Shown here one piece after another: positions 20,303-32,136 of a stretch of DNA of 64,000 nt. The stretch is taken from contig NZ_JAKCLJ010000012.1 in assembly GCF_021412565.1 (NCBI RefSeq), positions 1-64,000 of the forward strand, written 5' to 3'. The position numbers and the translations under genes were made by a program. The stretch is from Shewanella sp. AS1. GTDB taxonomy: Bacteria; Pseudomonadota; Gammaproteobacteria; Enterobacterales; Shewanellaceae. Numbering within the stretch: the first letter of the stretch is position 1; every line of letters begins with the position of its first letter. The notes beneath the pieces are model-generated. The model searched no databases, was not told the DNA's origin, and saw nothing but the letters and a program-made list of their open reading frames with translations.

Positions 20303-21385
20303 ATGGAACAGATTCAGGTTGAACTTGGTGTACGTAGCTACCCGATTTACATTGGCCCGAATCTGCTGAAACAACCCGAGTTATTTCAACGGGCGATTCA
20401 GAATAAAAAAGTGTTAATCGTCACCAACACGACAGTGGCGTCCCTTTACCTTAAACAGGTACAGGCGCTACTGGCAAATCACCTCAGTGCTGACCCCGTC
20501 ATTTTGCCCGATGGTGAGCAGTACAAGACTCTAAGCCAATTAGATACAGTTTTCACCTCGCTGCTGGAGCAGAACATGGGGCGGGATACGATTATCCTGG
20601 CCTTGGGTGGTGGTGTGATTGGCGATATGGCCGGTTTTGCGGCCGCCTGCTATCAGCGTGGTGTCGACTTTATCCAAGTTCCGACCACACTCTTGGCTCA
20701 GGTCGATTCATCGGTTGGCGGAAAGACGGCTGTGAACCATCCTTTGGGTAAGAATATGATAGGGGCCTTTTATCAACCCCAGCTGGTGGTGATAGATACT
20801 CAATGTTTATCCACTCTGCCTGCCCGTGAGTTTGCCGCCGGTATCGCTGAGGTAATTAAGTACGGCATTATCTGGGACTATGAGTTTTTCGTCTGGTTGG
20901 AAAACCATGTGGATGAATTAAAGTCCTTGGATGAAGCCGCATTAAAGTATGCGATTGCCCGTTGCTGCCAGATAAAAGCCGATGTTGTCGCACAGGATGA
21001 AACCGAGCAAGGGGTGCGGGCGCTGCTAAATCTGGGCCATACCTTTGGTCATGCCATCGAGGCAGAGATGGGCTATGGTGTCTGGCTTCATGGCGAAGCC
21101 GTGGCTGCCGGCATGGTATTGGCTGCGAAGACTGCCTGTCACATGACGCTGATTGATAGTGATATGGTGGCGCGGATCACCCGATTAATCGAACGCTTCG
21201 ACCTGCCTGTGGCTGCGCCAGCAACCATGGGATTTGAGCAATTTATCAAGCATATGCGTCGGGATAAAAAAGTACTTCAGGGTAAGTTGAGGCTGGTATT
21301 ACCCGAAGGGCTAGGCAAAGCCGGGGTATACAGTGATGTCCCCGAATCTATCCTTGAAAAGGTTATTTGTCGCACCGACTGTTAA
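20303..21385 (+). CDS. aroB: 3-dehydroquinate synthase
   Basis: Converts DAHP to 3-dehydroquinate, using NAD and a divalent metal. The 360 residues match the family. It shows [10 protein letters not shown] near 72, the NAD-binding [14 protein letters not shown] near 103, [12 protein letters not shown] near 137, and metal ligands in EVIKYG (Glu about 191) and GHTFGHAIE (about 247-255). It sits directly after aroK and before damX, as in E. coli. Confidence 0.97.
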   Translation: MEQIQVELGVRSYPIYIGPNLLKQPELFQRAIQNKKVLIVTNTTVASLYLKQVQALLANHLSADPVILPDGEQYKTLSQLDTVFTSLLEQNMGRDTIILALGGGVIGDMAGFAAACYQRGVDFIQVPTTLLAQVDSSVGGKTAVNHPLGKNMIGAFYQPQLVVIDTQCLSTLPAREFAAGIAEVIKYGIIWDYEFFVWLENHVDELKSLDEAALKYAIARCCQIKADVVAQDETEQGVRALLNLGHTFGHAIEAEMGYGVWLHGEAVAAGMVLAAKTACHMTLIDSDMVARITRLIERFDLPVAAPATMGFEQFIKHMRRDKKVLQGKLRLVLPEGLGKAGVYSDVPESILEKVICRTDC

Positions 21386-21418
21386 TCGCCGATTTTAATA
21401 AACCCGTCTGGTAAGACA

Positions 21419-22978
21419 GTGACTATCAAAACTTCCACCCTATTACCCAGTCAAGAATCTTTGTTGCATCGTTTGCAGCATGTGGCGCTTTACGGCCAGC
21501 AGTTAACTGTGCTGACCGGCGAGTCCGGTGCCGGCAAGACGACCTTAGTCACAGCATTGGTGGATGGACTGGAAGGGGTGAGTACGGCGCTGGTGGCGTG
21601 TCCACAGCATGCACAGAGCAGTGAAATTCGACGTAAGATATTAGTTCAACTTTTGGCTGACCCCCTGTTCGATGATGAGTTGCCACTGCCGGAAACCTTA
21701 CTCGATCTCACCGATTCTCTGCCGGCCCACTGCCACATAGTTCTCGACGATGCTCACTATTTGCCACTGACCATCTGGGCCGAGTGTATAGTGCTCAGTC
21801 AGCTCGAGTTGTCAGGTAAGCAGATCTCATTCACCTTCACCACTTCCAGCGGTTTCTTGTCTGAAATATTGACTCAACTGCCAGAGGTGCAGCAGCAAAT
21901 TATGTTGCCTGTGAATATCGCGCCTTTGGTGGTGAGCGAGCGGGAAATGCTCTATTACAGTCTGCTTTGGCGCAGCGAACAGGTGCCATTTACGCCAAAG
22001 GAGATAGTGCAGCAGCAACTGTCGATGCAGCAGGGATTACCGGGAGAAGTGGTCAAGCTGCTGTATCTGGCCTTAGAGGGTGAGGAGGAAGAGATAAAGT
22101 CCAAACCCAATTATTTGTGGGTTTACTTAGCTGCAGCCCTTCTATTTTTGCTTGCTGTGATTGTCTATTTCGACTCTGAACCGTCAGCGCCTCAGGCAAG
22201 CCGTGCACATACTGTGGCATCTTTAAAAGCCAGCATAGCAAATTATGCCTATGGCGAAGCTGTGTTAGCCCCTTACTTTATGGCGCGTCTCGACAGAGTA
22301 CAGGCGGTCGAGGATGCGCAGAGTCCATCCGATATTGAGAATCTTACCGAGGGAACTGATCTTGCTCAGCATACTGTGGGAGAGAGTGAGTTCCCTAAGC
22401 TTAAGCCAGAAGAGCTGACTCAAAATATTCCAGTGTCTGAGGAGAACGCCCAAGCCAGCAAGGCTGAGGTATTTGCTGCTAATGCACAAGCCAAAATGGC
22501 AGAGGCTCAGATAGCCAATTCCAATACAGCTGAGCCCATTTCAACTGAGCCCCAAATAACTGAGCCCCAAATAACCGAGGCATCGCAGCTTTCATCTCAG
22601 GCTGTTGGAGATAACAGCAGTGAGACTGTGGCTGCGAATTCAAATCCTGTCGATTCCTCTCACAAGCTTGATGATAAGTCAGGGCAATTTAATACCTTTC
22701 ATCCGACCTCTGGCTATACAATACAGCTGATCAGCGTTGCAAAGGTCGAGTCGCTTATCGTTCTTATTGAGAGATTTGATTCCATTGAACAGGTGAAAAT
22801 CGCCAAATATAACCAGCAATGGGTAGCCTTTTATGGGCAATTCGATTCCCGTGCTCAGGCGCAAGCGCAGATTAAGGGGTTACAAGAATCCCTGGATCTG
22901 GGGTCACTCTGGATAAGAAAATGGGCAGAACTGTCAAAATATCAATTACAACAAACTGTTCCTTCTCGTGAAATTTAA
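21419..22978 (+). CDS. damX: DamX, SPOR-domain cell division protein
   Basis: Inner-membrane division protein of 519 residues. An N-terminal AAA-type ATPase domain carries a Walker A loop GESGAGKT (34-41) and a Walker B-like HIVLDDAHYL near 104, like many Shewanella/Vibrio DamX proteins. One membrane helix spans about 230-250. A long acidic linker is rich in Ala/Glu and includes a short duplication TEPQITEPQI near 374. The C-terminal SPOR domain (about 430-505) binds denuded glycan at the septum. It starts with GTG. It lies between aroB and dam, the classical location. Confidence 0.9.
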   Translation: MTIKTSTLLPSQESLLHRLQHVALYGQQLTVLTGESGAGKTTLVTALVDGLEGVSTALVACPQHAQSSEIRRKILVQLLADPLFDDELPLPETLLDLTDSLPAHCHIVLDDAHYLPLTIWAECIVLSQLELSGKQISFTFTTSSGFLSEILTQLPEVQQQIMLPVNIAPLVVSEREMLYYSLLWRSEQVPFTPKEIVQQQLSMQQGLPGEVVKLLYLALEGEEEEIKSKPNYLWVYLAAALLFLLAVIVYFDSEPSAPQASRAHTVASLKASIANYAYGEAVLAPYFMARLDRVQAVEDAQSPSDIENLTEGTDLAQHTVGESEFPKLKPEELTQNIPVSEENAQASKAEVFAANAQAKMAEAQIANSNTAEPISTEPQITEPQITEASQLSSQAVGDNSSETVAANSNPVDSSHKLDDKSGQFNTFHPTSGYTIQLISVAKVESLIVLIERFDSIEQVKIAKYNQQWVAFYGQFDSRAQAQAQIKGLQESLDLGSLWIRKWAELSKYQLQQTVPSREI

Positions 22979-23032
22979 AAATAAACAGAGTACAATCGAC
23001 AACTTGTAACTAAGGGTATTCAATCGGATTCG

Positions 23033-23872
23033 ATGATTAAAAAGCAGAGAGCCTTTCTCAAATGGGCAGGTGGAAAATACAAACTGGTTGAAGCACTTAC
23101 GCAACATCTGCCACTGGGTGAGCGTTTAGTTGAACCTTTTGTCGGCGCAGGTTCCGTTTTTCTGAATACTGACTACCCTAGCTATCTGCTTTGCGATATC
23201 AATCAAGATCTAATCAACCTTTATCAGATTATTCAGGCCAAGCCGGAAAAATACCTGACAGAAGCTAAGGCGATGTTTGTCGAGGCGAAAAATGATAAAG
23301 AGGCCTACTACAAGATCCGTGATGAATTTAATCGGACCCGCGATCCCTTTCTGCGCTCTGTCTATTTCCTCTATATGAATCGCCATGGTTTCAATGGGTT
23401 GTGCCGTTATAACAAGAAGGGCGGCTTTAATGTGCCCTTTGGCTCCTACAAAAAGCCTTATTTCCCCCATGATGAGATAATGGCATTTGCCGAAAAGGCA
23501 CAGAAAGCCGAGTTTCTCTGTATCGGCTATGAGCAAGCCTTCGAGTTGGCCAGAGAAGGGGATGTAGTCTACTGCGATCCGCCATATGCGCCTCTGTCGA
23601 CCACAGCCAGTTTTACCACTTATGTCGGTTCAGGTTTTAGTCTGGATGATCAGGCATTGCTGGCACGCCATGCCCGTCATACGGCGATCGATCGGCAGAT
23701 CCCAGTGCTTATCAGTAATCATGATATTCCCCTCACCCGTGAGCTATACCACGGTGCCCGCTTCGATACGATTCAGGTTCAACGCAATATCAGCCAGAAT
23801 GGCAATGGACGCAAGAAAGTCGATGAACTGATGGCCTTATACGACGAGAGCTACCATAGCGGCAATGATTAA
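23033..23872 (+). CDS. dam: DNA adenine methylase (GATC)
   Basis: Methylates adenine N6 in GATC and guides mismatch repair and replication timing. The 279 residues fit orthologous Dam. Motif I is FLKWAGGKYKL (residues 8-18), with VEPFVGAGSVF near 35, and the catalytic motif IV DPPY is at 182-185. It is the last gene of the aroK-damX group. Its neighbour damX gives the same order as in E. coli. Confidence 0.96.
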   Translation: MIKKQRAFLKWAGGKYKLVEALTQHLPLGERLVEPFVGAGSVFLNTDYPSYLLCDINQDLINLYQIIQAKPEKYLTEAKAMFVEAKNDKEAYYKIRDEFNRTRDPFLRSVYFLYMNRHGFNGLCRYNKKGGFNVPFGSYKKPYFPHDEIMAFAEKAQKAEFLCIGYEQAFELAREGDVVYCDPPYAPLSTTASFTTYVGSGFSLDDQALLARHARHTAIDRQIPVLISNHDIPLTRELYHGARFDTIQVQRNISQNGNGRKKVDELMALYDESYHSGND

Positions 23873-23949
23873 CCCAGATTAAAGCTGCGCTAGATTCGAA
23901 CGAAAGCTAAGGCTGAATAAGAGCTTAGGGTGAATAAATAGCGGTTGAA

Positions 23950-24162
23950 TTAGGGGGCTATAACCCAGTTGACCGTTAAGATCAGGCTCAAGACTAAGAG
24001 TGCAGCGAGAATGACCCCCATGATAATAAAGGGAAGGGGTGAGTGAGATTGAAAGTCTTGCTGACGACGCGCCTGAGTCTGTACTCCGAAAAATGCCGCG
24101 AGCGTACTGAGAAACAGTCGTAGCAGAGAGGGCTGTTTAGAAACGACCTTATAAGTTACCAG
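23950..24162 (-). CDS. DUF2970-type small membrane protein with no ATG/GTG/TTG start
   Basis: A 70-codon frame, recognised by its content. After VVSKQPSLLRLFLSTLAAFF come GVQTQARRQQDFQSHSP and a single membrane helix (about 46-66), ending VNWVIAP. This is the DUF2970 pattern (short soluble start, GVQ-x-RxxDF, one helix). Going upstream there is no ATG, GTG or TTG before the in-frame stop. The best start is a CTG at 24160-24162, six bases after agagg, overlapping the preceding gene by 14 bases. The alternatives are a frameshift from that gene or a sequence error. Function unknown. Confidence 0.65.
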   Translation of the reverse strand: MVTYKVVSKQPSLLRLFLSTLAAFFGVQTQARRQQDFQSHSPLPFIIMGVILAALLVLSLILTVNWVIAP

Positions 24163-24469
24163 TGTTGGCCTCTTTTAGCGGGCGTGATTGCTCATGACCA
24201 TGAAGCAATTCGAGTAGATCCAGAAAATGGAATTGGCTCGAGCGACTGTTACCCGCTAACCAGTTTACCCAGCTGATATTGTCTATCTGGGCTTCACACA
24301 GATTGTTAGGGTGGCTGGCAGGCAGGGCAGTGTCGTAGTTGCAGTCTGTTGCTACTGAGAGGGTGTTTTTCTCTTGAGTGTTGATTGCAATAAAGCTCAC
24401 TACCAGGGCGATGGCGCTCGGTAGTATCAGGGATTTTATATTCACTGAAAGGGTTTTTTTCTCTTTCAT
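24149..24469 (-). CDS. Small membrane-anchored protein of unknown function
   Basis: 106 residues with a Lys-rich start, one hydrophobic helix at about 13-28 (signal anchor or uncleaved signal), then a hydrophilic part with two cysteines (about 43 and 58) that could form a disulphide. I do not recognise a family. It is followed directly by the DUF2970-type frame, which overlaps its end, and the two probably form a small operon lying between dam and rpe. Confidence 0.6.
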   Translation of the reverse strand: MKEKKTLSVNIKSLILPSAIALVVSFIAINTQEKNTLSVATDCNYDTALPASHPNNLCEAQIDNISWVNWLAGNSRSSQFHFLDLLELLHGHEQSRPLKEANTGNL

Positions 24470-24686
24470 TTCTACATCCTGTGGAATACAAAAACAAACA
24501 AGGGCTCACAGTATAGCAAAGCCGTTTATATTTTGACCATCCTTTTTGTCATTCGGCTTGCTATTGCCATGAAACCACGTTTTTTCTGATATCTACTGCT
24601 ATATTCCTCGATTCACCCTAGAGCGCCAGCGCCGCTATAGGGTAGAATAGTGCGTTTCTTACCCACAGTAGAGTAGCGAGTTTACC

Positions 24687-25364
24687 ATGCGCCCATTTTT
24701 AATTGCTCCTTCGATCTTATCTGCCGATTTTGCCCGTTTAGGAGAAGATGTCGATGCTGTCCTTAAGGCCGGCGCAGATGTAGTGCATTTTGATGTTATG
24801 GACAATCACTATGTGCCTAATCTCACCATAGGTCCTATGGTGTGTAAGGCGCTGCGTGATTTCGGTGTGACCGCCGATATCGATGTGCATCTGATGGTAA
24901 AACCTGTGGATCGTATTATTCCCGACTTTATTGCGGCTGGGGCATCGATAATTACTTTCCATCCAGAAGCCTCTGAACATCTGGACAGAAGCCTGCAATT
25001 GATTAAAGAGTCAGGTTGTAAGGCTGGCCTGGTATTTAACCCAGGTACGCCACTGCACTACCTCGACTATGTGATGGATAAGCTGGATGTGATCCTGCTG
25101 ATGTCGGTTAACCCGGGCTTTGGTGGCCAATCCTTTATTCCATCGACCTTAGATAAACTGCGTCAGGTGCGTGAGCGCATCGATGCTAGCGGTTTCGATA
25201 TTCGCCTAGAGGTTGATGGCGGCGTGAAAGTGGATAATATCGCCGAGATCGCCGCAGCCGGCGCCGACATGTTTGTGGCGGGTTCGGCCATTTTCAATCA
25301 GCCCGATTATAAAGCGGTGATCGATGAGATGCGCGCCGAGCTAGCTAAGGTTGAGTCATGCTAG
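24687..25364 (+). CDS. rpe: Ribulose-phosphate 3-epimerase
   Basis: Interconverts ribulose 5-phosphate and xylulose 5-phosphate in the pentose phosphate and Calvin-type pathways. It is a TIM barrel of 225 residues with [16 protein letters not shown] (start), [15 protein letters not shown] near 35, VHLMVKPVD near 71, and [12 protein letters not shown] near 176 holding the catalytic Asp pair and phosphate site. The gph gene overlaps its 3' end by 7 bases. Confidence 0.97.
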   Translation: MRPFLIAPSILSADFARLGEDVDAVLKAGADVVHFDVMDNHYVPNLTIGPMVCKALRDFGVTADIDVHLMVKPVDRIIPDFIAAGASIITFHPEASEHLDRSLQLIKESGCKAGLVFNPGTPLHYLDYVMDKLDVILLMSVNPGFGGQSFIPSTLDKLRQVRERIDASGFDIRLEVDGGVKVDNIAEIAAAGADMFVAGSAIFNQPDYKAVIDEMRAELAKVESC

Positions 25365-26053
25365 ATGGCAAAACGCTAAAGGCGATCGCGTTTGATCTCG
25401 ACGGCACCCTGATCGACAGTGTGCCAGATCTCTATGTCGCCGTTAACGAGAGCTTGCTTGAGCTTGGTCTGGCAAGTTGCAGTGAAATCCAGGTACGATC
25501 TTGGGTCGGTAACGGCGCTGAGCGATTGATGGAGCGTGCCCTGACGTTTGCCAAACAGACGGATGTAGATGAGGGCGAACTAAAAGCCGCTATGCCGCTG
25601 TTTATGAAGCACTATCAGGCTAATTTACAGCAACACAGTCGGCTCTATGATGGGGTGAAACCTGCGCTGGAGCAGCTGGCTCAAGTGGGCTATCGTCTGG
25701 CGATTGTCACTAATAAGCCTCATCGCTTTACCTTGCCGCTACTGCAGGCGTTTGGCATAGATACCTTGTTTAGCGCCGTATTAGGCGGCGATTCACTGGC
25801 AAAGATGAAGCCAGATCCTTTACCTCTAACCCATCTATTGAATGAGTGGCAACTTACGCCGGATCAGCTTTTGATGGTGGGCGACTCGAAAAATGATATT
25901 TTTGCCGCTCAAGCCGCAGGTATTGCCTCTATCGGCTTGACCTATGGCTACAACTACGGTGAAGATATTGGGCTTAGCGAGCCAACGCTCGTCTGTGATA
26001 CTTTTGAGCAAGTATTCGTCGGTATCACCTCTCAACAACTTTTGGAGCAATAA
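25358..26053 (+). CDS. gph: Phosphoglycolate phosphatase
   Basis: HAD-superfamily phosphatase that removes 2-phosphoglycolate, formed during DNA repair. It has 231 residues, with the nucleophile motif FDLDGTLID (Asp at about 13 and 15), the motif II Thr in IVTNKP (about 119), motif III Lys in KPDPLPL, and motif [14 protein letters not shown] near 175. The helical cap lies between motifs I and II. It is coupled to rpe by overlap and followed 5 bases later by trpS. Confidence 0.94.
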   Translation: MLDGKTLKAIAFDLDGTLIDSVPDLYVAVNESLLELGLASCSEIQVRSWVGNGAERLMERALTFAKQTDVDEGELKAAMPLFMKHYQANLQQHSRLYDGVKPALEQLAQVGYRLAIVTNKPHRFTLPLLQAFGIDTLFSAVLGGDSLAKMKPDPLPLTHLLNEWQLTPDQLLMVGDSKNDIFAAQAAGIASIGLTYGYNYGEDIGLSEPTLVCDTFEQVFVGITSQQLLEQ

Positions 26054-26058
26054 AACCT

Positions 26059-27057
26059 ATGACTAAACCTATCGTCCTTAGCGGTGCCCAGCCGTCCGGT
26101 GAATTAACCATTGGTAACTACATGGGCGCGTTACGTCAGTGGGTTGCGATGCAAGATAGTCATGATTGTCTCTATTGTGTTGTCGATCTGCATGCCATCA
26201 CAGTACGTCAAGACCCATCTAAACTGCGTGAAGCTTGCCTCGATACCCTGGCACTCTATCTTGCTTGTGGCGTTGATCCTAAGAAGAGCACAGTGTTTAT
26301 CCAATCTCAGGTGCCGCAGCACACCCAGCTCGGCTGGGCATTAAACTGTTATACCCAGATGGGTGAACTGAGCCGCATGACCCAGTTTAAGGATAAGTCG
26401 CAGAAGCATGCTAACAACATTAACGTAGGCCTGTTTGGTTATCCTGTGTTGATGGCGGCGGATATTCTGCTGTATCAGGCCAATGAGATCCCTGTGGGGC
26501 AAGATCAGAAGCAGCATCTGGAACTGACTCGTGATATCGCCACTCGCTTTAACAACGCCTATGGCGATACCTTTACTATTCCCGAGCCTTTCATTCCTGA
26601 GCTTGGGGCCAAGGTGATGTCGCTGCAGGACCCATTGAAGAAGATGTCAAAATCCGATGACAACCGTAACAATGTGATCGGTCTGCTCGAAGATCCCAAG
26701 GCTGTGATGAAGAAGCTGAAAAAAGCGATGACAGACAGCGATGAGCCGCCTGTCGTGCGTTTCGATGTGGAAAATAAGCCAGGCGTGTCCAACCTGCTGA
26801 GTCTGATGTCGGGCGTAACTGGACAGAGTATTGCCAGCATAGAAGCTGAGTTTGAAGGCAAGATGTATGGTCATCTCAAAGTCGCCGCCGGTGAAGCGGT
26901 TGTCGGCATGTTAGAGCCTTTGCAGGCACGCTATCAGGAGTTCAGAGCGGATCAGAGTTTCCTCAACCAGGTGATGCAGGAAGGCGCCGAAAAAGCTCAG
27001 GCTCGCGCCGAAGTGACCCTGAAGAAGGTCTATGAGAAGATTGGCCTGTTGGTTTAA
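26059..27057 (+). CDS. trpS: Tryptophanyl-tRNA synthetase
   Basis: Class I synthetase charging tRNA-Trp. At 332 residues it is the usual bacterial length. The HIGH equivalent is TIGN in [13 protein letters not shown] (near residue 13), and the KMSKS loop is intact (near 194, KKMSKSDDN). It is the last gene of rpe-gph-trpS and is followed by a hairpin terminator. No tryptophan attenuator is apparent upstream, since it is tightly packed in the operon. Confidence 0.97.
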   Translation: MTKPIVLSGAQPSGELTIGNYMGALRQWVAMQDSHDCLYCVVDLHAITVRQDPSKLREACLDTLALYLACGVDPKKSTVFIQSQVPQHTQLGWALNCYTQMGELSRMTQFKDKSQKHANNINVGLFGYPVLMAADILLYQANEIPVGQDQKQHLELTRDIATRFNNAYGDTFTIPEPFIPELGAKVMSLQDPLKKMSKSDDNRNNVIGLLEDPKAVMKKLKKAMTDSDEPPVVRFDVENKPGVSNLLSLMSGVTGQSIASIEAEFEGKMYGHLKVAAGEAVVGMLEPLQARYQEFRADQSFLNQVMQEGAEKAQARAEVTLKKVYEKIGLLV

Positions 27058-27073
27058 CAGCCTGCATGACGAA

Positions 27074-27106
27074 TTAAGCCAGCATAACGCTGGCTTAACT
27101 TTTTTC
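27074..27106 (+). terminator. Terminator after trpS
   Basis: Palindrome ttaagccagc / gctggcttaa followed by cttttttc. It separates trpS from the convergent dolP and can act in both directions. Confidence 0.88.
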
Positions 27107-27118
27107 TAGCTACTGTTT

Positions 27119-28290
<1,172 letters not shown>

Positions 28291-28344
28291 TCAATAATAA
28301 CGGTTTCATTGGCCTTAGCCCTATTTTAGGAGGCCAGTGGGTCA

Positions 28345-28689
28345 CTAAAATGCATTGGTGATCCAATCGATCGCTTTTGCATCTATGGCGACCACATCGA
28401 AGCGACATTGAGCATCTATGTTGTGACACTGCATATAATGGTTTGCCGCTCGGCGTAATTTGTTTATCTTGCTCTGGCTAATTGCCTGTATCGCCCCGCC
28501 AAACTGTTTCGACTGACGATATTTTACCTCAATAAACACCCATATTTGACCCTGTTTCATTATCAGGTCAATCTCCCCGAAGGGATAACGTACATTTCGT
28601 TCGACCAATTCGAGCCCCTGTTGCTCCAGGTAGTCCAGCGCCTTGTCTTCTGCGCGCTGACCTTGGTTAAGGTGCTCGGCCTGGCTCAT
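28345..28689 (-). CDS. yraN: UPF0102 family protein YraN
   Basis: 114-residue protein with the endonuclease-like fold of the UPF0102 family. [22 protein letters not shown] (residues 32-53) holds the E, D and ExK-type metal-binding residues typical of Holliday-junction-resolvase-like nucleases, and RRAANHYM follows. The function is not established. It overlaps lpoA by 4 bases and belongs to the lpoA-yraN-diaA-dolP operon. Confidence 0.92.
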   Translation of the reverse strand: MSQAEHLNQGQRAEDKALDYLEQQGLELVERNVRYPFGEIDLIMKQGQIWVFIEVKYRQSKQFGGAIQAISQSKINKLRRAANHYMQCHNIDAQCRFDVVAIDAKAIDWITNAF

Positions 28690-30734
28690 AGTGGTTTGAG
28701 GCTGCCGTACTGGTATCGACCCCAGCTGAGTTGTCGGTTGATTGTACCATCGGACGAGACCGATAGCAGTCCGCTTCGCCCCGAATATTGATACCCGGGC
28801 AGGGCGCGCATCTGAGCCAGTTTACCAATAAGTTCCACAGCATCGAACCCCATGATATAGAGGCGTTTCTGGCTATTGGTCCAGGTCGGCCACAGTTTGG
28901 CGACCTCGGCTGTCTCTTCGTTAGATTGCAACAACCAGGGCATATCGCTGATGCTTAACTTGTTCAGCTCCTGAGCTGCCGCCCTCGAATGTGTCTCTAT
29001 GCGGCTGCGGCTGGTGGTGTAAAGCGGCACTGGCTGCGCGAACACGCTAAAGCTGACATCGACGAAGGGTTTTAGCAGGGGCAGATCATGATTGCTCGAC
29101 ACCATGTAGATGGCATCGATATCTCGGCGAGAGCGAAAATCGGCTTGGATATCATTGCCCAGCAGGGCTTTGATACGGGCGATGCGTTCATAGCTGTCGA
29201 CCACACCAAGGGACTTTTGAACCGCCACCTTCATCTCGTTACCACCGTTATAGTAGTGAACTTCGGCGTCCTCTTGGGCCAGCTCTTGCCACTTCTGGTT
29301 AAACGCCTCAGCCATACGTTTGCCTGTACTGTCGCTGCTGGCAAGCAATAAAGGCTTTCTGATGCCATCGTTAAACATCTTCTGGGCGGCATCAATCGCT
29401 TCATCCGTCGGTGAAAGTGCAAAGAAAAATTGCTCTTCTCTGTGGCTATTGTCATGTGAACTGTTCAGGTACAACTGAGGAATCGCCATCTGTAGTGCCG
29501 CCAAGCTTCTTGCCTGAGCTTGTGCTTCTTGGGTGGCGAGATGCTGTTGAGCCAGCTCGGGTTGACCTACGCTCTGCTGTGTCAGCTCCTGTTGCGCCAG
29601 ATCTTGTTGTGCCATAGCCGGTTGTGCAAGGCCCTCCTGCTGGGGCTGAGGGAGTGCAGATGCTTGGGTCGCCTGCGTCAAAGTAGATTCGTTTGGCGTG
29701 AGAGGTGCTTGTTCGGCATTGGCCTGGGCCTGCATTAACTGCTCGACTTCCGATGGCAGCAGCGGGCCTATGATAAATTCGGCGCCAGCTTCAACTGCCT
29801 GTTGATATGCCAAGGTCGCGCCTTGAGCGGTATCGAAAAAGTTAATCGAGACAGAGGCATTGTGTTGAGCCAAATAGCTGGAGATGATCCCCTGTTTTAC
29901 CGGATTGGCAACCGCCGCCCGTGAGCCGCTTAAGGGCAAGAGCACAGCGATATTCTTGGGTTTATAGGGTTTAGTGTTCAGTGCGCGCTCAAGATCGGTC
30001 GGCAGTTTCAGCGCCCCAGGATGCTGCGGATTCTCATGCTGCCAGTCGCCTAAACGCTGGACTAAGACCTGAGGGTCAATGGCATAGTGTTTGGCGATAT
30101 AGGCCAGCTGTAGCCAGCCGGCAAAAATCGGATTGCTCTTATCCTGACTGAAAATCTCTAGCGTCTCTTCCTGCAGGGGTTGCAGTATCGACCAGATCTC
30201 ATCATTGACTTCGCTGGCCTGCTCTGCGGGCAGGTAAGCGCTCAGCAGACTAAGTTGTCTGGCCTGCTCGATAGGCTGCTGAGTCAGCTGATACAGCCTG
30301 GCTTTAAGCTGATAATAGGAGACCCACTGCCAGTCGGCCATGCGCCACTGAAGCGGATAATCCAGCTGTGCCAAGGCATCATCATAATTTGAGGTCATCT
30401 CCAGGACGCGTGCTGTCAGGTATTTATGTTCGGCAAGCAGCTCTGGCCGCTGTACCATGCTGTCCTTCATTGAGGTGAGTGTCTGACCGGCACTAAAGCT
30501 GTCACCCTGATTGATAAAGGCGTGGGCTGCCAGCAGCAGATAGCGATCGCGTTGCTCATCCGTTTCAGCTTTGGCGGCTTCGCTTAAATATTGCGAGGGC
30601 GCTTCAGTGGCACTGACTAAGGAAACGGCCTGCGCTTGTGGTTTTTTCGGCTCACTGGGTGTGGCACAACCGAACAAAACCGCCGATAACAGCGCAAACA
30701 TGATAAATTTAGTGGTATTCAGTCTTTTTAACAC
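28686..30734 (-). CDS. lpoA: Outer-membrane lipoprotein LpoA, activator of PBP1A
   Basis: 682 residues with lipobox LFGC (Cys near 23). The N-terminal half is helical and TPR-like (about 45-255). The C-terminal half is a periplasmic-binding-protein-like fold starting with [21 protein letters not shown] near 264 and including [14 protein letters not shown]. It spans the periplasm and stimulates PBP1A, which is also encoded in this window. A low-complexity Gln/Ala-rich insert (about residues 331-408, repeats such as LAQQELTQQ) interrupts the C-terminal domain. Confidence 0.93.
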   Translation of the reverse strand: MLKRLNTTKFIMFALLSAVLFGCATPSEPKKPQAQAVSLVSATEAPSQYLSEAAKAETDEQRDRYLLLAAHAFINQGDSFSAGQTLTSMKDSMVQRPELLAEHKYLTARVLEMTSNYDDALAQLDYPLQWRMADWQWVSYYQLKARLYQLTQQPIEQARQLSLLSAYLPAEQASEVNDEIWSILQPLQEETLEIFSQDKSNPIFAGWLQLAYIAKHYAIDPQVLVQRLGDWQHENPQHPGALKLPTDLERALNTKPYKPKNIAVLLPLSGSRAAVANPVKQGIISSYLAQHNASVSINFFDTAQGATLAYQQAVEAGAEFIIGPLLPSEVEQLMQAQANAEQAPLTPNESTLTQATQASALPQPQQEGLAQPAMAQQDLAQQELTQQSVGQPELAQQHLATQEAQAQARSLAALQMAIPQLYLNSSHDNSHREEQFFFALSPTDEAIDAAQKMFNDGIRKPLLLASSDSTGKRMAEAFNQKWQELAQEDAEVHYYNGGNEMKVAVQKSLGVVDSYERIARIKALLGNDIQADFRSRRDIDAIYMVSSNHDLPLLKPFVDVSFSVFAQPVPLYTTSRSRIETHSRAAAQELNKLSISDMPWLLQSNEETAEVAKLWPTWTNSQKRLYIMGFDAVELIGKLAQMRALPGYQYSGRSGLLSVSSDGTINRQLSWGRYQYGSLKPL

Positions 30735-30824
30735 AGGACTTCACTCTGGTAAGATGCTGGCTTTAGTAGTTTAACCTGCTCTTAGGCTTGGCGAAAGTCT
30801 TGGAAAATCATTAAAGAGGTAGAT

Positions 30825-31667
30825 ATGGACCTATCGGTCGCGCTTTACATCGTTCCTACGCCTATAGGTAACCTTGGAGACATCAGCAGCCGCGCAATAG
30901 AGGTGCTTAACCAGGTCGCCTTGATCGCCTGCGAAGATACCCGCCACAGCGGCAAATTACTGAGTCATTTCGGCATAGAAACCCGTAAAACGGCGCTGCA
31001 TGACCACAACGAGCGAGATAGAGCCCAGTGGATCATCCAAAAGCTCTCTGCCGGTGAAGCCGTTGCCTTGATCTCAGATGCGGGCACGCCGTTGATTTCA
31101 GATCCGGGTTATCATCTGGTGTCTCAGGTGCGTGAAGCGGGTTTTGATGTGATCCCTCTGCCAGGGCCTTGCGCTGCGATCACCGCCTTAAGTGCCTCGG
31201 GTCTGCCATCGGATCGTTTCTCTTTTGAAGGCTTCTTGCCCGCTAAAGAGAAGGGTCGGTTAGATAAACTCAATGAATTGAGCGAAGATCCTCGCACACT
31301 GATCTTTTATGAATCGCCCCATCGTATAGTGCACAGTCTCGAATCTATCGTCACCGCTTTGGGCGCCGAGCGGCAGGTGGTGATGGCGCGGGAAGTGACA
31401 AAAACCTTTGAGACCTTCTTGTGTGGCACAGCAGCCGAGGTGTTGACGCGGGTGAAAAGCGATGCCAACCAGCAGAAAGGTGAAATCGTGCTTATGTGTC
31501 ATGGGTATCGCAGCGATGTTGAGGATGAAATTCCTGCCGTCGCCATGAACACCTTGAAGTTGCTCAGCGAGGAACTGCCGCTGAAAAAGGCCGCCGCCAT
31601 TGCGGCGCAGATCCATGGACTCAAGAAAAATGCCTTGTATAAACAGGGATTAGATCTCGGTCTCTAA
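30825..31667 (+). CDS. rsmI: 16S rRNA (cytidine(1402)-2'-O)-methyltransferase
   Basis: SAM-dependent tetrapyrrole-methylase-fold enzyme that 2'-O-methylates C1402 in the 16S P site. The 280 residues fit. The signatures are [18 protein letters not shown] at the start, [11 protein letters not shown] near 37, [15 protein letters not shown] near 80 and [20 protein letters not shown] near 115. It is divergent from lpoA, as in E. coli, and directly followed by rnpB. Confidence 0.95.
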   Translation: MDLSVALYIVPTPIGNLGDISSRAIEVLNQVALIACEDTRHSGKLLSHFGIETRKTALHDHNERDRAQWIIQKLSAGEAVALISDAGTPLISDPGYHLVSQVREAGFDVIPLPGPCAAITALSASGLPSDRFSFEGFLPAKEKGRLDKLNELSEDPRTLIFYESPHRIVHSLESIVTALGAERQVVMAREVTKTFETFLCGTAAEVLTRVKSDANQQKGEIVLMCHGYRSDVEDEIPAVAMNTLKLLSEELPLKKAAAIAAQIHGLKKNALYKQGLDLGL

Positions 31668-31708
31668 GCCGACCTCAATCTGGGGTGGTGCGCGCTATCG
31701 CATTAGGC

Positions 31709-31714
31709 TATAAT
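31709..31714 (+). promoter_or_regulatory. -10 element of the rnpB promoter
   Basis: Perfect TATAAT placed about 8 bases before the predicted 5' end of RNase P RNA. The -35 region is weak (tggtgc at the right distance). Confidence 0.6.
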
Positions 31715-31721
31715 CCGCGCC

Positions 31722-32077
<356 letters not shown>

Positions 32078-32085
32078 CTAAATTT

Positions 32086-32117
32086 AAGCCCGCAGCTTTT
32101 TCAAGCTGCGGGCTTTT
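32086..32117 (+). terminator. Terminator after rnpB
   Basis: Stem aagcccgcagctt / aagctgcgggctt with a small loop, then a T run. It also faces the end of the convergent S9 peptidase gene. Confidence 0.93.
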
Positions 32118-32136
32118 TCATACGCCATTTCTAGGC

